Shown here one piece after another: positions 1 through 11,254 of a DNA stretch of 64,000 nucleotides; the stretch's first letter is position 1; each line of letters starts with the position of its first letter. The position numbers were made by a program, and so were the translations under genes. The DNA is from Salvelinus alpinus (taxonomy: Eukaryota; Chordata; Actinopteri; Salmoniformes; Salmonidae), in contig NC_092091.1 of the NCBI RefSeq assembly GCF_045679555.1, forward strand, positions 16,354,572-16,418,571, written 5' to 3'. The notes under the pieces were generated by a model. It worked only from the letters and a program-made list of their open reading frames with translations. It had not been told where the DNA came from and did not search any database.

Positions 1-640
1 TGCATGAGTCAAACATACCCTTAACACAATAGTATTGCAACACATTTAGCAATATTGCAACAAATATGGAAGTTTGAGTATAACTTGGAAAGGTTTAGAC
101 TTTGATTAAACTGGGTTCTAACCATGCTAGGTCAGTTATCATAGAGTGAAATTCAAAGAAGGGGCTATGCCTATAAGAGGAAATTAGAAGGATTCAAAGA
201 AAATTTCTTCAATCTCCAATTAAATCGTATTTTTTAATGGTTGTATTGGAAATTAAATAGACCTTCTCTCATTTCCAATTATAATGTTTCAATGGAAATC
301 AAATAGATTTTCTCAGAATCCTCTTCATTATTCCGGTGAATTGTTACTTCCTGGAAAGAGATGAATGGATGACCAGTGTGTGTGAGAGCAGAACTGCGCG
401 TGTTACCAGAATATAAGGATCTGAGTGATGATCCAGCAGCAGAGCCAAACCAAAGGTCATGGCTCACACTGCTGTGTTTTCCACCCACTCTGTCCTGTGA
501 CACAGGCTCTCCCGCTGGGTGACCTGGCCTGTGGTGAGCCTCCCAACGCTGGGCACAGTAACATGAAAGAGCCCCTGGGAACCATGGAACATGCCTGTTC
601 TGATCCTGACTACAGGCCTGATCAATAAACCACGGATAGC
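1..640. other. AT-rich sequence without a recognised gene
   Basis: I see no exon-like ORF with splice signals, no transposon ends and no tandem repeat here. The short ORFs have no recognisable motif. Confidence 0.5.
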
Positions 641-641
641 A

Positions 642-1750
642 TACTCCCTGGTAGAGTTAGTAAGCCCACTCCCTGGTAGAGTTGGTAAGCCCACACCCTG
701 GTAGAGTTGGTAAGCCCACTCCCTGGTAGAGTTAGTAAGCCCACTCCCTGGTAGAGTTAGTAAGCCCACTCCCTGGTAGAGTTAGTAAGCCCACTCCCTG
801 GTAGAGTTAGTAAGCCCACTCCCTGGTAGAGTTAGTAAGCCCACTCCCTGGTAGAGTTAGTAAGCCCACTCCCTGGTAGAGTTGGTAAGCCCACTCCCTG
901 GTAGAGTTAGTAAGCCCACACCCTGGTAGAGTTAGTAAGCCCACTCCCTGGTAGAGTTGGTAAACCCACTCCCTGGTAGAGTTAGTAAGCCCACTCCCTG
1001 GTAGAGTTAGTAAGCCCACTCCCTGGTAGAGTTAGTAAGCTCACTCCCTGGTAGAGTTAGTAAGCCCACTCCCTGGTAGAGTTAGTAAGCCCACTCCCTG
1101 GTAGAGTTAGTAAGCCCACTCCCTGATAGAGTTAGTAAGCCCACTCCCTGGTAGAGTTAGTAAGCCCACTCCCTGGTAGAGTTAGTAAGCCCACTCCCTG
1201 GTAGAGTTAGTAAGCCCACTCCCTGGTAGAGTTAGTAAGCCCACTCCCTGGTAGAGTTGGTAAGCCCACTCCCTGGTAGAGTTAGTAAGCCCACACCCTG
1301 GTAGAGTTAGTAAGCCCACTCCCTGGTAGAGTTAGTAAGCCCACTCCCTGGTAGAGTTAGTAAGCCCACTCCCTGGTAGAGTTGGTAAGCCCACTCCCTG
1401 GTAGAGTTAGTAAGCCCACTCCCTGGTAGAGTTAGTAAGCCCACTCCCTGGTAGAGTTAGTAAGCCCACACCCTGGTAGAGTTAGTAAGCCCACACCCTG
1501 GTAGAGTTAGTAAGCCCACTCCCTGGTAGAGTTAGTAAGCCCACTCCCTGGTAGAGTTAGTAAGCCCACACCCTGGTAGAGTTAGTAAGCCCACATCCTG
1601 GTAGAGTTAGTAAGCCCACACCCTGGTAGAGTTAGTAAGCCCACACCCTGGTAGAGTTAGTAAGCCCACACCCTGGTAGAGTTGGTAAGCCCACTCCCTG
1701 GTAGAGTTGGTAAGCCCACTCCCTGGTAGAGTTAGTAAGCCCACTCCATG
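642..1750. repeat. 25-bp minisatellite, about 44 copies
   Basis: A head-to-tail array of a 25-base unit read as CCCTGGTAGAGTTAG followed by TAAGCCCACT. The units are almost identical. Most variation falls at two positions: GTTAG or GTTGG, and CCCACT or CCCACA. There are no spacers. Because 25 is not a multiple of 3, reading frames through the array cycle and the apparent ORFs are artefacts. The high identity and block-wise runs of the variants suggest recent unequal exchange or slippage. Confidence 0.97.
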
Positions 1751-2540
1751 GTACCAGACACATCACATGACACCAAGAGTCATTTAGCATGAGGCAAATG
1801 GGCAGAAAACAAGCAGATGATCTGTCAATGGGGCTCCATCTAATTCATAATGTGGTTGTTAGTTCTCTCTAAGCATATTGTTTGAAGTGCTTCTGGAGTC
1901 ATTGTTTGCGTAAAGACCCAAGCGTCACAAGCAGGTGTTGAATAATAGGCACAGAGGAGAGAGAAAGGCCTCGGAGAGGCAGGTGTCTTGGCAACAGGCA
2001 GGCAGGGCCTTCCCTTGCCGTCTCGCGGGGTTCTTATCGAAGCATACCTTGCACCTGAAAAATAAGAGCTGAGAAGCTTGAGGGGTTCTTTGAAATGTAA
2101 ATGACGCCCCCCCACCTACACACCTATCCCCCACCTACAGACCTACCCACCCACTCTCTGGACATTGTGTGTCTGTATATCAATGCATTTGCAAGTGTCC
2201 AACACTCTACACCAACACTTCATTCACACCGACACCACAAATGCCCTGGACATTTCACAATGGCACCTCAGTCATGATGTTTGTCAGTAAATGTGCAGTA
2301 TGACACACTGCTGGACTGACTCCTCTGTCATCATGACTATGAGATATTCACCTTAAATTATAAACATTTTGATGTTACCTATTGCATGATGCATATTAAA
2401 TAGAAAGAGGCTTGTGCAGCTTACAATGCTGATATAGACATTGCTATTGTAATGTTTTCAAGGACACAGTTACAACATCTGGCCTACAATCTCCCTATGC
2501 ACCACCCTATCTAGTGAGTTCCCTAGGTCCTCCATAGTCA
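1751..2540. other. Intergenic sequence between two minisatellites
   Basis: No exon, transposon terminus or RNA gene could be supported. There is a C-rich run near 2105-2155 with short imperfect repeats of CCCACCTACA. Confidence 0.45.
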
Positions 2541-3083
2541 GATGGGCCTATGTCATTGAGATTAAACTATTCTATCTCTATGGGCCTATGTCATAGAGAT
2601 ACAACTATTCTATGACTATGGGCCTATGTCATAGAGAAAAAACTATTCTATCACTATGGGCCTATGTCATAGAGATACAACTATTCTATCACTATGGGCC
2701 TATGTCATAGAGATACAACTATTCTATGACTATGGGCCTATGTCATAGAGAAAAAACTATTCTATGACTATGGGCCTATGTCATAGAGAAAAAACGATTC
2801 TATCTCCATGGGCCTATGTCATAGAGATACAACTATTCTATGACCATGGGCCTATGTCATAGAGATACAACTATTCTATGACTATGGGCCTATGTCATAG
2901 AGATAAAACTATTCTATCACTATGGGCCTATGTCATAGAGTTACAACTATTCTATGACTATGGGCCTATGTCATAGAGAAAAAACGATTCTATGACTATG
3001 AGCATATGTCATAGAGACACAACTATTCTATTACTATGGGCCTATGTCATAGAGATAAAACTATTCTATCTCTATGGACTATG
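2541..3083. repeat. 38-bp minisatellite with inverted-repeat units, about 14 copies
   Basis: A tandem array of a 38-base unit containing TATGGGCCTATGTCATAGAG, then ATACAACTAT and TCTATGAC. In many units TCTATGAC and GTCATAGA face each other across 11 bases, so each such unit can fold into a short hairpin. The variable part is the A-rich stretch (GATACAACT, GAAAAAACT or GATAAAACT). Confidence 0.95.
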
Positions 3084-4785
3084 TGCTCAGCTGCTCTGTA
3101 TGCAGCAGGGTGGCATCATGTGACTAGCGTTTCCAGGATACCTGGAGTGCGGCTAAGCTGCCCAATTAACGCTCGTCTTGAAAACCATTGCCTCATACAG
3201 TTTAAGTGATTGCTCTCAATGAGGGTTTGCTTCATGCAGATTGCAACCAGGGCATGAAAATAAGGTTTATTTGTCAATTGAGAGACGACGAGAGAAAATC
3301 CAATAAAATCATAGGCTATCACTACACAAGGTGAGTGTTTAAACCTTTTTGAATGTGAATTAGGCATAGGCAGCTTAGTATCCCAGATTGTTAGCCTACA
3401 AATGATTAAGGAACAATGTGGGATAATATGATGGTAATTTAATCTAATGATATAACCGTTTGATTATTGAAGAATATAATAATTATATGAGCCTACTCTA
3501 TTGTTACACAACATATAAGGTTGTTTTCTACTATTTTTTTGTTATCTGAATTCTTAAAAAAAACTGTCATGGACTGTCAGTCCCTTAAATCGATTGCCCA
3601 GAAGAATTTGAGAGTTGCATTTCCCCAGCCCATTTATACCAAACCTATGGGACTGGATCACTATCAGACCAAGATGTCAAGATTTATATTTTAATATTCC
3701 ATCAAATCAATTGATGACATTTGATACGTCTAATGGAGGCAATATTTGTTCAATTTTGTTATTTGTATATTCAATACAATTTTTCCTTGACAGAGTTGTC
3801 AACACAGGGGCCACAACGGACCACATTTACCGGGGGTGTATTTATTACGGAAACCGTTTACCGTTTAACAACCAAACAGAGAAAATTTAACGAAATGGGG
3901 CAGGACCTACCTGATTGTGTCCAATAGGAACTCTCGTTTGTTTTTTCCTCTTGGAATGGACGGTTTTTGCAACAACAAAAAAATGACAGACGAAACGTTT
4001 TGCAACAGAATCGGCGTAATGGTTATACCTCAGTAGAATTCCTAATCTCGTTATTGAGGTGATTTGTCCACGTGAGCTTCCGTACTGTTCATTCAGCTGA
4101 GAGCTGCAAAGAGCGAGTGGATGGGGGTTTGTGCTAACTGGAATTTCTATCCATTTCATTGTTGTTGTATGGACATTATGCAATAGTGTACTGTTTGTCT
4201 ACATTATTTCGAATGCGCATTTATTGTGTGTGTGTCTCTTGCTGATTGGCGAGCATTCATTAAACAGCGACACTGCACCAACCTGTTCTAGCTAGCTAAA
4301 TTTGCTAACAGTAGCTAGCTAACTAACGTTAGCAAGCTGTGTGCATACGGCATACCATAGCAGGCAGCAATATTATAATGCAATAAATTAATTTAGCAGA
4401 AATATGCTACGCTAAAAATGATTTGATTAGGCTCGGTTAGTCAATGCACGGCTTGGCACACGTCCCCAGGAATCCTACCGCTAGCTGATTAACTGGCTGG
4501 TAAAAGCAGCAGCGAGCCGACCGCCACCACCACAACATGAGTCAGATTAACGTTAGATGTCGGACTCTTTGAATACTCTCTGCTGCTACTTATCATTAAT
4601 TTCAGTTTTACGGCGTCGGAGGGAGATTCTCTACTTTGACAATTGGTATATTTAGTTACCTAGGCAGTGTTGATTGATAGTTACAGATTGTCAGCAGCCA
4701 TTATCAACACTGATATCGGATAGCTTTGTAAAATGTTGAAACCAATGTTGATCATCAGAATCCTCAATTAATCTGTCTGTTTCAG
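3084..4785 (+). promoter_or_regulatory. Probable upstream region and first untranslated exon of the phosphatase-like gene
   Basis: The next feature starts with an exon preceded by a clean acceptor (CTGTCTGTTTCAG at 4773-4785), so transcription must begin further upstream. About 4420-4640 is richer in CpG than the surroundings and is a reasonable place for the promoter and untranslated first exon. I could not fix the TSS or the donor. No transposon was recognised in this stretch. Placement is inference. Confidence 0.35.
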
Positions 4786-4795
4786 GAGGCAGAAA

Positions 4796-7700
4796 ATGGA
4801 AACCGTGGAAAAATGGAACAAATGCCTAATATCACCTAAGTTATTGGATAGAAAAGTATTTCCCAAACAAAATGGCAAGACAGGTACTTGTTCTTCATGG
4901 GTTGCACTTTTAGTAATGTACACATAAAACAATGTTGCTTAACAAGTCATTGTGTATGAAGGAATGGTAAATGAAAATACAGAACTGAAAATATTAATGT
5001 TCTTTCATTCACAGGCATGATTGTGAAGCATCTTCACAACACATTCAGACTTCAACATAGTTTGCAGATACAGTCCATCAGTCGCTCAGAATGTGCCACT
5101 GGTAAGAAAATATTTGTCCTAAAACCTAGTGCCCTTTTTTATCCTGATAATATTTCAATGTTGACTATTTTTTGAGCATTGCATCCTAATTGTTGGGGTT
5201 GGGTTTTTGATAACAATCTGTTTTAGCACTATGCATTAGCTACAGCATATACAGAGGGTTCATTCTTATCATAACTAATCACATTGTAACACAGGTAAAT
5301 ATTCACACTGCTTTTGTCAATCAGGGATATCTCAGTGTTAATGTTTAGCCCCTCAGCAAGCAACAATTGGTCTAATATAAAAGGCTCCATTGTCTAGTAC
5401 AGCGTTTCCCAAACTCGATCCTTGCCCCCTCCCCGGGTAAACATTTTGGTTTTTGCCCGATCACTACACAGCTGCTTCAAATAATCCAAGCTTGATGATG
5501 AGTTGGTTATTTGAATCAGCTGTGCAGTGCTAGTGCAAAAACCAAAATGGGACCAGGACTGAGGGTTTGGGACCAGTACAGGGTTTGTGAAACCCTGTAC
5601 TAGTAGAACAGAAATGGCAACATTCACGGAGTGGTTGAGCTATTTATAAAACCACAGATGTTGCACTGTGACTATCCTTTTGCTTGTATGAGGCACTATG
5701 CTGTTGAGGCCTTTCTCGTAGTTTTCAAGAAACATTAGAACTGCAGAGTTACAGAACTTGGCAAGGCCTAATCTCTGGATGTTTTCCTACCTGTATATGT
5801 AATTCAGGCTCCTGTCCAAATTTGATGATGAGTAGGAATGAGCACCACGAGCCTCGGGCTGTCCCTGTTGCCCTCACCCCCCAGCTTGTCCCAAGGGCCC
5901 ACCGGCCCCTCTGCCTCTCCGTCTCCTCAGATAGCAATGGCCGCTTCAAAGCTCTGGAGACCCAAGAGTGGAAGAACAATCTCAAAGCCCAGGTATGTCT
6001 GTCTACTAGGCCTATACTGGTGGTTTTCCCCATCAGTGACTACTGTTAGCTATGTGGGTGGCTGTAGTACTTGCATTGGAACCAGGGGTTGGAATCAAAA
6101 TTCTTTGCCCAGAGCCACAATTTCTTTCTTTCTGTTCCACTGTTCCGACTAGCAAAATAAAGTTCTGAACTGGTTCGAACACCAAAAAAGAAACTGTTTA
6201 TCGTTCCTTTTTGTTCCCTTTTAAACCTCTGAAATCAAATGACTTCACCAATGAATAGAGCTGCTTGCTATGGAGCTGGCAAGCTATGTACAGGCATTGG
6301 ACAGACAAGTGTAGCAAAGGGTGTGACGTGACTGACATTGGAATGTCTTTGAACTTCAAAGAGTTGGCTTAACTAACGTTGGACCAGAGTTAGCCCTTGA
6401 TTATGAGTTTTTTTGAGAGCTAGACCAGAGCTAGCTATAGTGCATTCGGAAAGTATTCAGACCCCTTGACTTTTTCCACATTTTGTTATGTTACAGCCTT
6501 ATTCTAAAAATGAGTAAATCGTTTTTTTCCCTTATCAATCTACACATCATACCCCATAATGACAAAGCAAAATAGTTTTTTATACATTTTTGCAAATTAA
6601 TAAAAACAATAATGAAAATAATATCACATTTACATAAGTATTCAGACCCTTTAGTCAGTACTTTGTTGAAGCACCTTTGGCAGCGATTACAGCCTAGGGT
6701 CTTCTTGGATATGACGTTACAAGCTTGGCACACCTGTATTTGGGGAGTTTCTTCCATTCTTCTCTGCAGATCGTCTCAAGCTCTGTCAGGTTGGATGGGG
6801 AGTGTCGCTGCATAGCTATTTTCAGTTCTAGAGATGTTGGATCGGGTTAAAGTCCGGGCTCTGGCTGGGCCACTCAAGGACATTTAGAGACTTGTCCCGA
6901 AGCCACTCCAGCATTGTCTTGGCTGTGTGCTTAGGGTAGTTGTCCTGTTGGAAGGTGAACCTTCGCCCAGTCTGAGGTCCTGAGCACTCTGGGGCAGGTT
7001 TTCATCAAGGATCTCTCTGTACTTTGCACTGTTCATCTTTCCCTCGATCATGACTAGTCTCCCAGTTCCTGCCACTGAAAAACAACCCCACAGCATGATG
7101 CTGCCACCACCATGCTTCACTGTAGGGAGAGTGCAAGGTTTCCTCCAGACGTGACGCTTGGCATTCAGGCCAAAGAGTTCCATCTTTGACCAGAGCACCT
7201 TGAGTCATTTCTTAGCCTTTTGACAAACTCCAAGCGGACTGTCCTGCCTTTTACTGAGGAGTGACTTCTGTCTGGCGGCTCTACGATAAAGGCCTGATTG
7301 GTGGAGTGCTGCAGAGATGGGAGAACTTTCCAGAAGGACAACCATCTCCACAGAGGAACTCTAGAGCCTCAGAAGGGCCTTGGTCATCTCCCTGACCAAG
7401 GCCCTTCTCCCCCGATTGCTAAGTTTGGCGGCCAGCTCTACGAGTCTTGGTGGCTCCAAACTTCTTCCATTTAAGAATGATGGAGGCCACTGTGTTCTTG
7501 GGGACCTTCAATGCTGCAGACATGTTTTGGTACCCTTCCCCAGATCTGTGCCTCGACACAATCCTGTCTCTGAGCTCTACGGACAATTCCTTCGACCTCA
7601 TGGCTTGGTTTTTGCTCTGACATGCACTGTCAACTGATGGACCTTATATAGACAGGTGTGTGCCTTTCCAAATGATATCCAATCAATTGAATGTACCTCA

Positions 7701-10502
7701 GGTGGACTCCAAGTTGTAGAAACATCTCAAGGATGATCAGTAGAAACAGGATGCAGCTGAGCTCAATTTTGAGTCTCATAGCAAAGGGTCTGAATACTTA
7801 TGTAAATAAGTAATTTCTGTTTTTTATTTGTAATACATTTACAAAAATTTCCACAAACCTGTTTTCGCTTTGAATTTATGGTGTATTGTGTGTAGATTGA
7901 TGAGGAAAAACTATTATTTAATCAATTTTAGAGCAAGGCTGTAATGTAACAAGATGTGGAAAAAGTCAATGGGTCTGAATTCTTCCCGAATGCACTGTAG
8001 CTAACAAGCTTGTGTGTGCAGAGCAGAACCAGAAATAAAATAAAAACACATCTTACATTTTTTTAGCTAATAAATCCAATGTGAAATATGAAATCTATAG
8101 TGTCCTTAACTAGCATTAAAAAAGGTAATCCATTGTTCTCTACAATAAACAAACATATAAATCCAACATGAAAAGTGTTGGTCCCATGTTTAATGGGCTG
8201 AAATAAAAGATCCCAGAAATGTTCCATACAGTGCTTATTTCTCTCAAATTTTGTGCACAAATTTGTTTACAACCATGTTAGTGAGCATTTCTCCTTTGCT
8301 AAGGTAATCCATCCACCTGACAGTTGTGGCATATCAAGAAGCTGATTAAATAGCATGATCATTACACAAGTGCACCTTGTGCTGGGGACAATAAAAGACC
8401 ACTCTAAAATGTGCTGTTTTGTCAGACAACACAATGCCACAGATGTCTCAAGTTTTGAGGGAGTGTGTAATTGGCAGGAATGTCCACCAGAGCTGTTGCC
8501 AGAGAATACAATTTTCATTTCTCTACTATAATGTCGTTTTAGAGAATTTGTCAGTACGTCCAACCGGCCTCATAACCCACGTGTAACCATGCCAGCCGTG
8601 GACCTCCACATCAGGCTTCTTCACCTGCAGGATCGTCTGAAACCAGCCATCCGAACAGCTGATGGAACTGTGGGTTTGCACAACCAAATAATTTCTGCAC
8701 AAACGGTCTGAAACCGTCTTAGGGAAACTCATCTGTGTGCTCGTCGTCCTCACCAAGGTCTTGACCTGACTGCAGTTGGGCGTCGTAACCGACTTCAGTG
8801 GGCAAATGCTCACCTTCAATGGCCTCTGGCACACTAAAGAAGTGTGCTCTTCACAGATCAATTCTGGTTTCAACTGTACTGGGAAGATGGCAGACAGCGT
8901 CTATATAGCATCGTGTTGGCGAGCGGTTTGCTGATGACAACGTTGTGAACAGAGTGCCCCATGGTGGCAGAGTGCCTGTATTCCAGTCATGTGAAATCCT
9001 TAGATTAGGGCCTAATGAATTTATTTAAATTGACTGATTTCCTTATGTACTGTAACTCAGTAAAATCTTTGAAATTGTTGCGTTTTATGTTTTTGTTCAG
9101 TGTAAAATCTCTCCCTAATTTCTGAATGACGCCTGTAATGTCAGTAGCTACAGTAGACTATGCTTCGGGGGGAGGGGCAGATACCCTACACATGCACACA
9201 CATTGGCAAAGATTTCCAGCTGGCAGGCAGACACTGGAATTAGTTTCTGAGTTGACAGTGAGGGCTTTGCATAGGCGCTTTATTTTTTAATTTTTTGTGG
9301 GACTGGAAAAAAATGTCCGGAATGTAAAATAACGTTAACCTGTTCTCATGCTTTTTAAAATAATGCCTCTGTTCCAGAACAATATAGATCACATTCATTG
9401 TCAGTTCTGGTTCTGTTCCTCTAAAAAAAAAAAAAAACGTTTCGGTTCCAACCCCTGATTGTTACTAGTATTTTAATGTATTGCTGACATCCCAAAATTA
9501 TTTTCTTTGAAAGGACACAGATTTGATCTTCTGGTATGGTGCCCTACTTCAGTATGCTTTGTGTGTGTGTTTGATGTCATTTGTGTCTCCCTGCAGATGG
9601 AGCAGGCCCACAGTGCAGGAGCAGCCAGCAGCACAGGCTCCCTGGAGAGGGCCTCGTTGTTTTGTGCCTCTGGTTCCACCACGGCCTCCAGCTCTGGCCT
9701 ATCCAGTCCCGTGGAGAACCTCACCAAGAGCAAGTCCTCCAGCCGCTTCTCCCTATTTTCCCCTCCCTGGAACAGCAGCTCAGAGTCCGACTCCAACCCC
9801 CCCTCCCGCTCCGGCTCCAAGAAGCTGCGTAACTACAGCATGAGAGCTGCCACAGGTCCGGCCGGGGTGGGGTCAGTGGGCAGGGCGGGTCCACCAGACA
9901 CCCCAGACACGCCCAAACAGAACGTCCCGGAACACTTCCAGTACTCTGAGCCCGTCATCTCCAAGGTGACGGACTACATCTTCGTGGGCAACCTGAACGC
10001 AGCGTACAACGGGCGCACGCTGTGTCGCAACAACATTGACAGCATCATCGACATGAGCAGCATGCCGGGGGACCCCGGCCCAAGTCTCAGCCTTATCCCC
10101 TGCACCTGCTCCCGAGGAGCCCGCCACAGCTGGTCCCGCCTCAAGGTGGACATCCGCGATGTCCCAGACGCGCTGGGCGAGGGAAGCCCCGCCCTGAAGC
10201 AGCACTGCTTCGAGGACATCAACGAGTGCATCGAGGCTTCCACGGAAAAAAGGAAACGAGTGCTAGTCCACTGCCGTGACGGGTACTCCCTGGCTCCGAC
10301 CTGTATCATCCAGTACCTCATGGTGAAGCAGAATATGCGGCTGATCTCGGCCTACGAGCTGCTGAGGGCCAAGTACCCCGTTAACATCAGGGAGTGTCAC
10401 CAGAATGTGCTGGTGAGCCTGGAGAGAGCTCTGCGGCCTGGAGGGAACGTGGACCCAGAGTGCTTCAAGCAGGCCATCTCAAGGAAAGTGGCCTGGACCT
10501 GA
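4796..10502 (+). CDS. Dual-specificity-phosphatase-fold protein, probable pseudophosphatase (4 coding exons)
   Basis: My splice model joins 4796-4883, 5015-5101, 5808-5992 and 9597-10502. All junctions are GT-AG, the phases agree, and the product is 421 aa. The ATG at 4796 is the first in the exon that follows a good acceptor at 4785. Residues 1-120 (exons 1-3) have no motif I recognise. Residues 121 to about 235 are Ser/Pro-rich and probably disordered. About 238-405 resembles the DSP fold, beginning SKVTDYIFVGNLNAAYNG, with a candidate acid loop VDIRDVPD and the P-loop VHCRDGYSLAP. The Cys (residue 346), Gly and Ser of the HCxxGxxR loop are present, but the Arg that should be sixth after the Cys is Leu. 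Arg binds phosphate in this family, so I infer a phosphate-binding or scaffolding role rather than catalysis, as in STYX-type proteins. I cannot assign a named orthologue. Its 3' end faces the troponin array. Confidence 0.85.
5400..5597. mobile_element. Palindromic hAT-like MITE in intron 2
   Basis: A 198-base element with inverted ends, CAGCGTTTCCCAAACTCG at the left and GTGAAACCCTG at the right. Inner arms mirror each other (TGGTTTTTGC against GCAAAAACCA, and TTCAAATAAT against ATTATTTGAA approximately). It is flanked by a related 8-bp pair, GTCTAGTA (5392-5399) and TACTAGTA (5598-5605), 6 of 8 matching. The 8-bp duplication and CAG ends fit the hAT superfamily. Confidence 0.75.
6438..7997 (-). 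mobile_element. Tc1-like transposon, full length, decayed transposase
   Basis: Inverted ends AGTGCATTCGGAAAGTATTC and the GAATGCACT reverse complement are bounded by TA at 6436-6437 and 7998-7999. Length is about 1.56 kb, normal for Tc1. The transposase reads on the minus strand in fragments: an N-terminal helix-turn-helix part at 7419-7601 (LRDRIVSRHRSGEGYQNMSA) and a central part at about 6884-7198 containing KHGGGSIMLWGCFS. Frames are broken between the parts, so the copy is inactive. Confidence 0.93.
8143..9102 (+). mobile_element. Second-family Tc1-like element, internally deleted
   Basis: TA flanks are at 8141-8142 and 9103-9104. The right end reads TTTTTGTTCAGTG. On the + strand, codons near 8756-8930 give GRRNRLQWANAHLQWPLAH, then after a stop RSVLFTDQFWFQLYWEDGRQ. 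This is the Tc1 transposase region around the first catalytic Asp (here TDQ where TDE is usual). At 960 bases it is far shorter than a full element, and the DNA for the last two catalytic residues is missing. Confidence 0.88.
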
Positions 10503-10655
10503 CCTGGCTCCTCCCCCTCCACTCCCCCTGTAGTTTGGCCCTCTTTATTTTTCTAATCTAACCGTGGCATTCAATGGATATTTTTCTATGGACAATTTTT
10601 GAAAGGCAGCTTTACTTTCTGTCATAGTCAACTGGATATGGAGATGTTGCCACTA

Positions 10656-11254
10656 ACAGTGAGCTTCAAAAGTATTGGGACAGTGACACATTTTTTATGT
10701 TTTGGCTCTGTACTCCAGCACTTTGGATTTGAAATGATACGATGACTGAGGTTAAAGTGCGGGCTGTCAGCTTTCATTTTAGGGTATTTTCATCCATATC
10801 TGGTGAACCATTGTAGAAGTGTTTAGAAACCATATTCTATTCTTATTTACAATAAAAGTGACTCCAAAATGACACTACACATTATTTACCATTAATTTCT
10901 ATTGGGCACAAAATAATCTGAAACACCACCAAAACAAACAGCAAATGCCTCCAACAAATTTGTAGAGTCTCACAAGCTTGATGTAATCTTTGCGTGCTAG
11001 GAATATGGGACCAAATACTAAACTTTTGACCAGTTTAATACAAATATAAGTGAATTTGTCCCAATATTTTTGGTATGTGCAAAAAGTGCTGTACTTTCTT
11101 AACGGTTCACCCGATATGGATGAAATTACCCTAAAATTAAAGCTGACAGTCTGCACTTTAACCTCAGTCATCGTATCATTTCAAATCCAAAGTGCTGGAG
11201 TACAGAGCCAAAACAACAACAAATGTCAGTCCCAATACTTTTGAAGCTCACTTG
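10656..11254. mobile_element. 599-bp MITE with very long terminal inverted repeats
   Basis: The left arm starts ACAGTGAGCTTCAAAAGTAT and the right arm ends TACTTTTGAAGCTCACTTG. The inverted match continues for more than 100 bases on each side (for example TTTGGATTTGAAATGATACG against CGTATCATTTCAAATCCAAA). TA dinucleotides at 10654-10655 and 11255-11256 fit a Tc1/mariner target. There is no coding capacity. Confidence 0.85.

Larger units (their letters stand above)
6083..9457. mobile_element. hAT-like non-autonomous element enlarged by two Tc1 insertions
   Basis: The left end CAGGGGTTGGAATC and the right end GGTTCCAACCCCTG are inverted repeats. They are flanked by ATTGGAAC (6075-6082) and ATTGTTAC (9458-9465), 6 of 8 matching, as expected for an old hAT target duplication. 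Sub-terminal parts also mirror each other (GTTCTGAACTGGTTCG near 6160 and the CAGTTCTGGTTCTG stretch near 9401). Most of the 3.4 kb consists of the two Tc1-like elements listed separately. It sits in intron 3 of the phosphatase-like gene. Confidence 0.75.

Noticed and set aside
642-1750. CRISPR-like array
   Set aside because: The units abut directly with no unique spacers, and the sequence is from a vertebrate. It is a minisatellite.
9507-9596. N-terminal extension of the phosphatase-like ORF
   Set aside because: These codons precede a clear acceptor (CTCCCTGCAG at 9587-9596) and belong to intron 3. Exons 1-3 join in phase at 9597.
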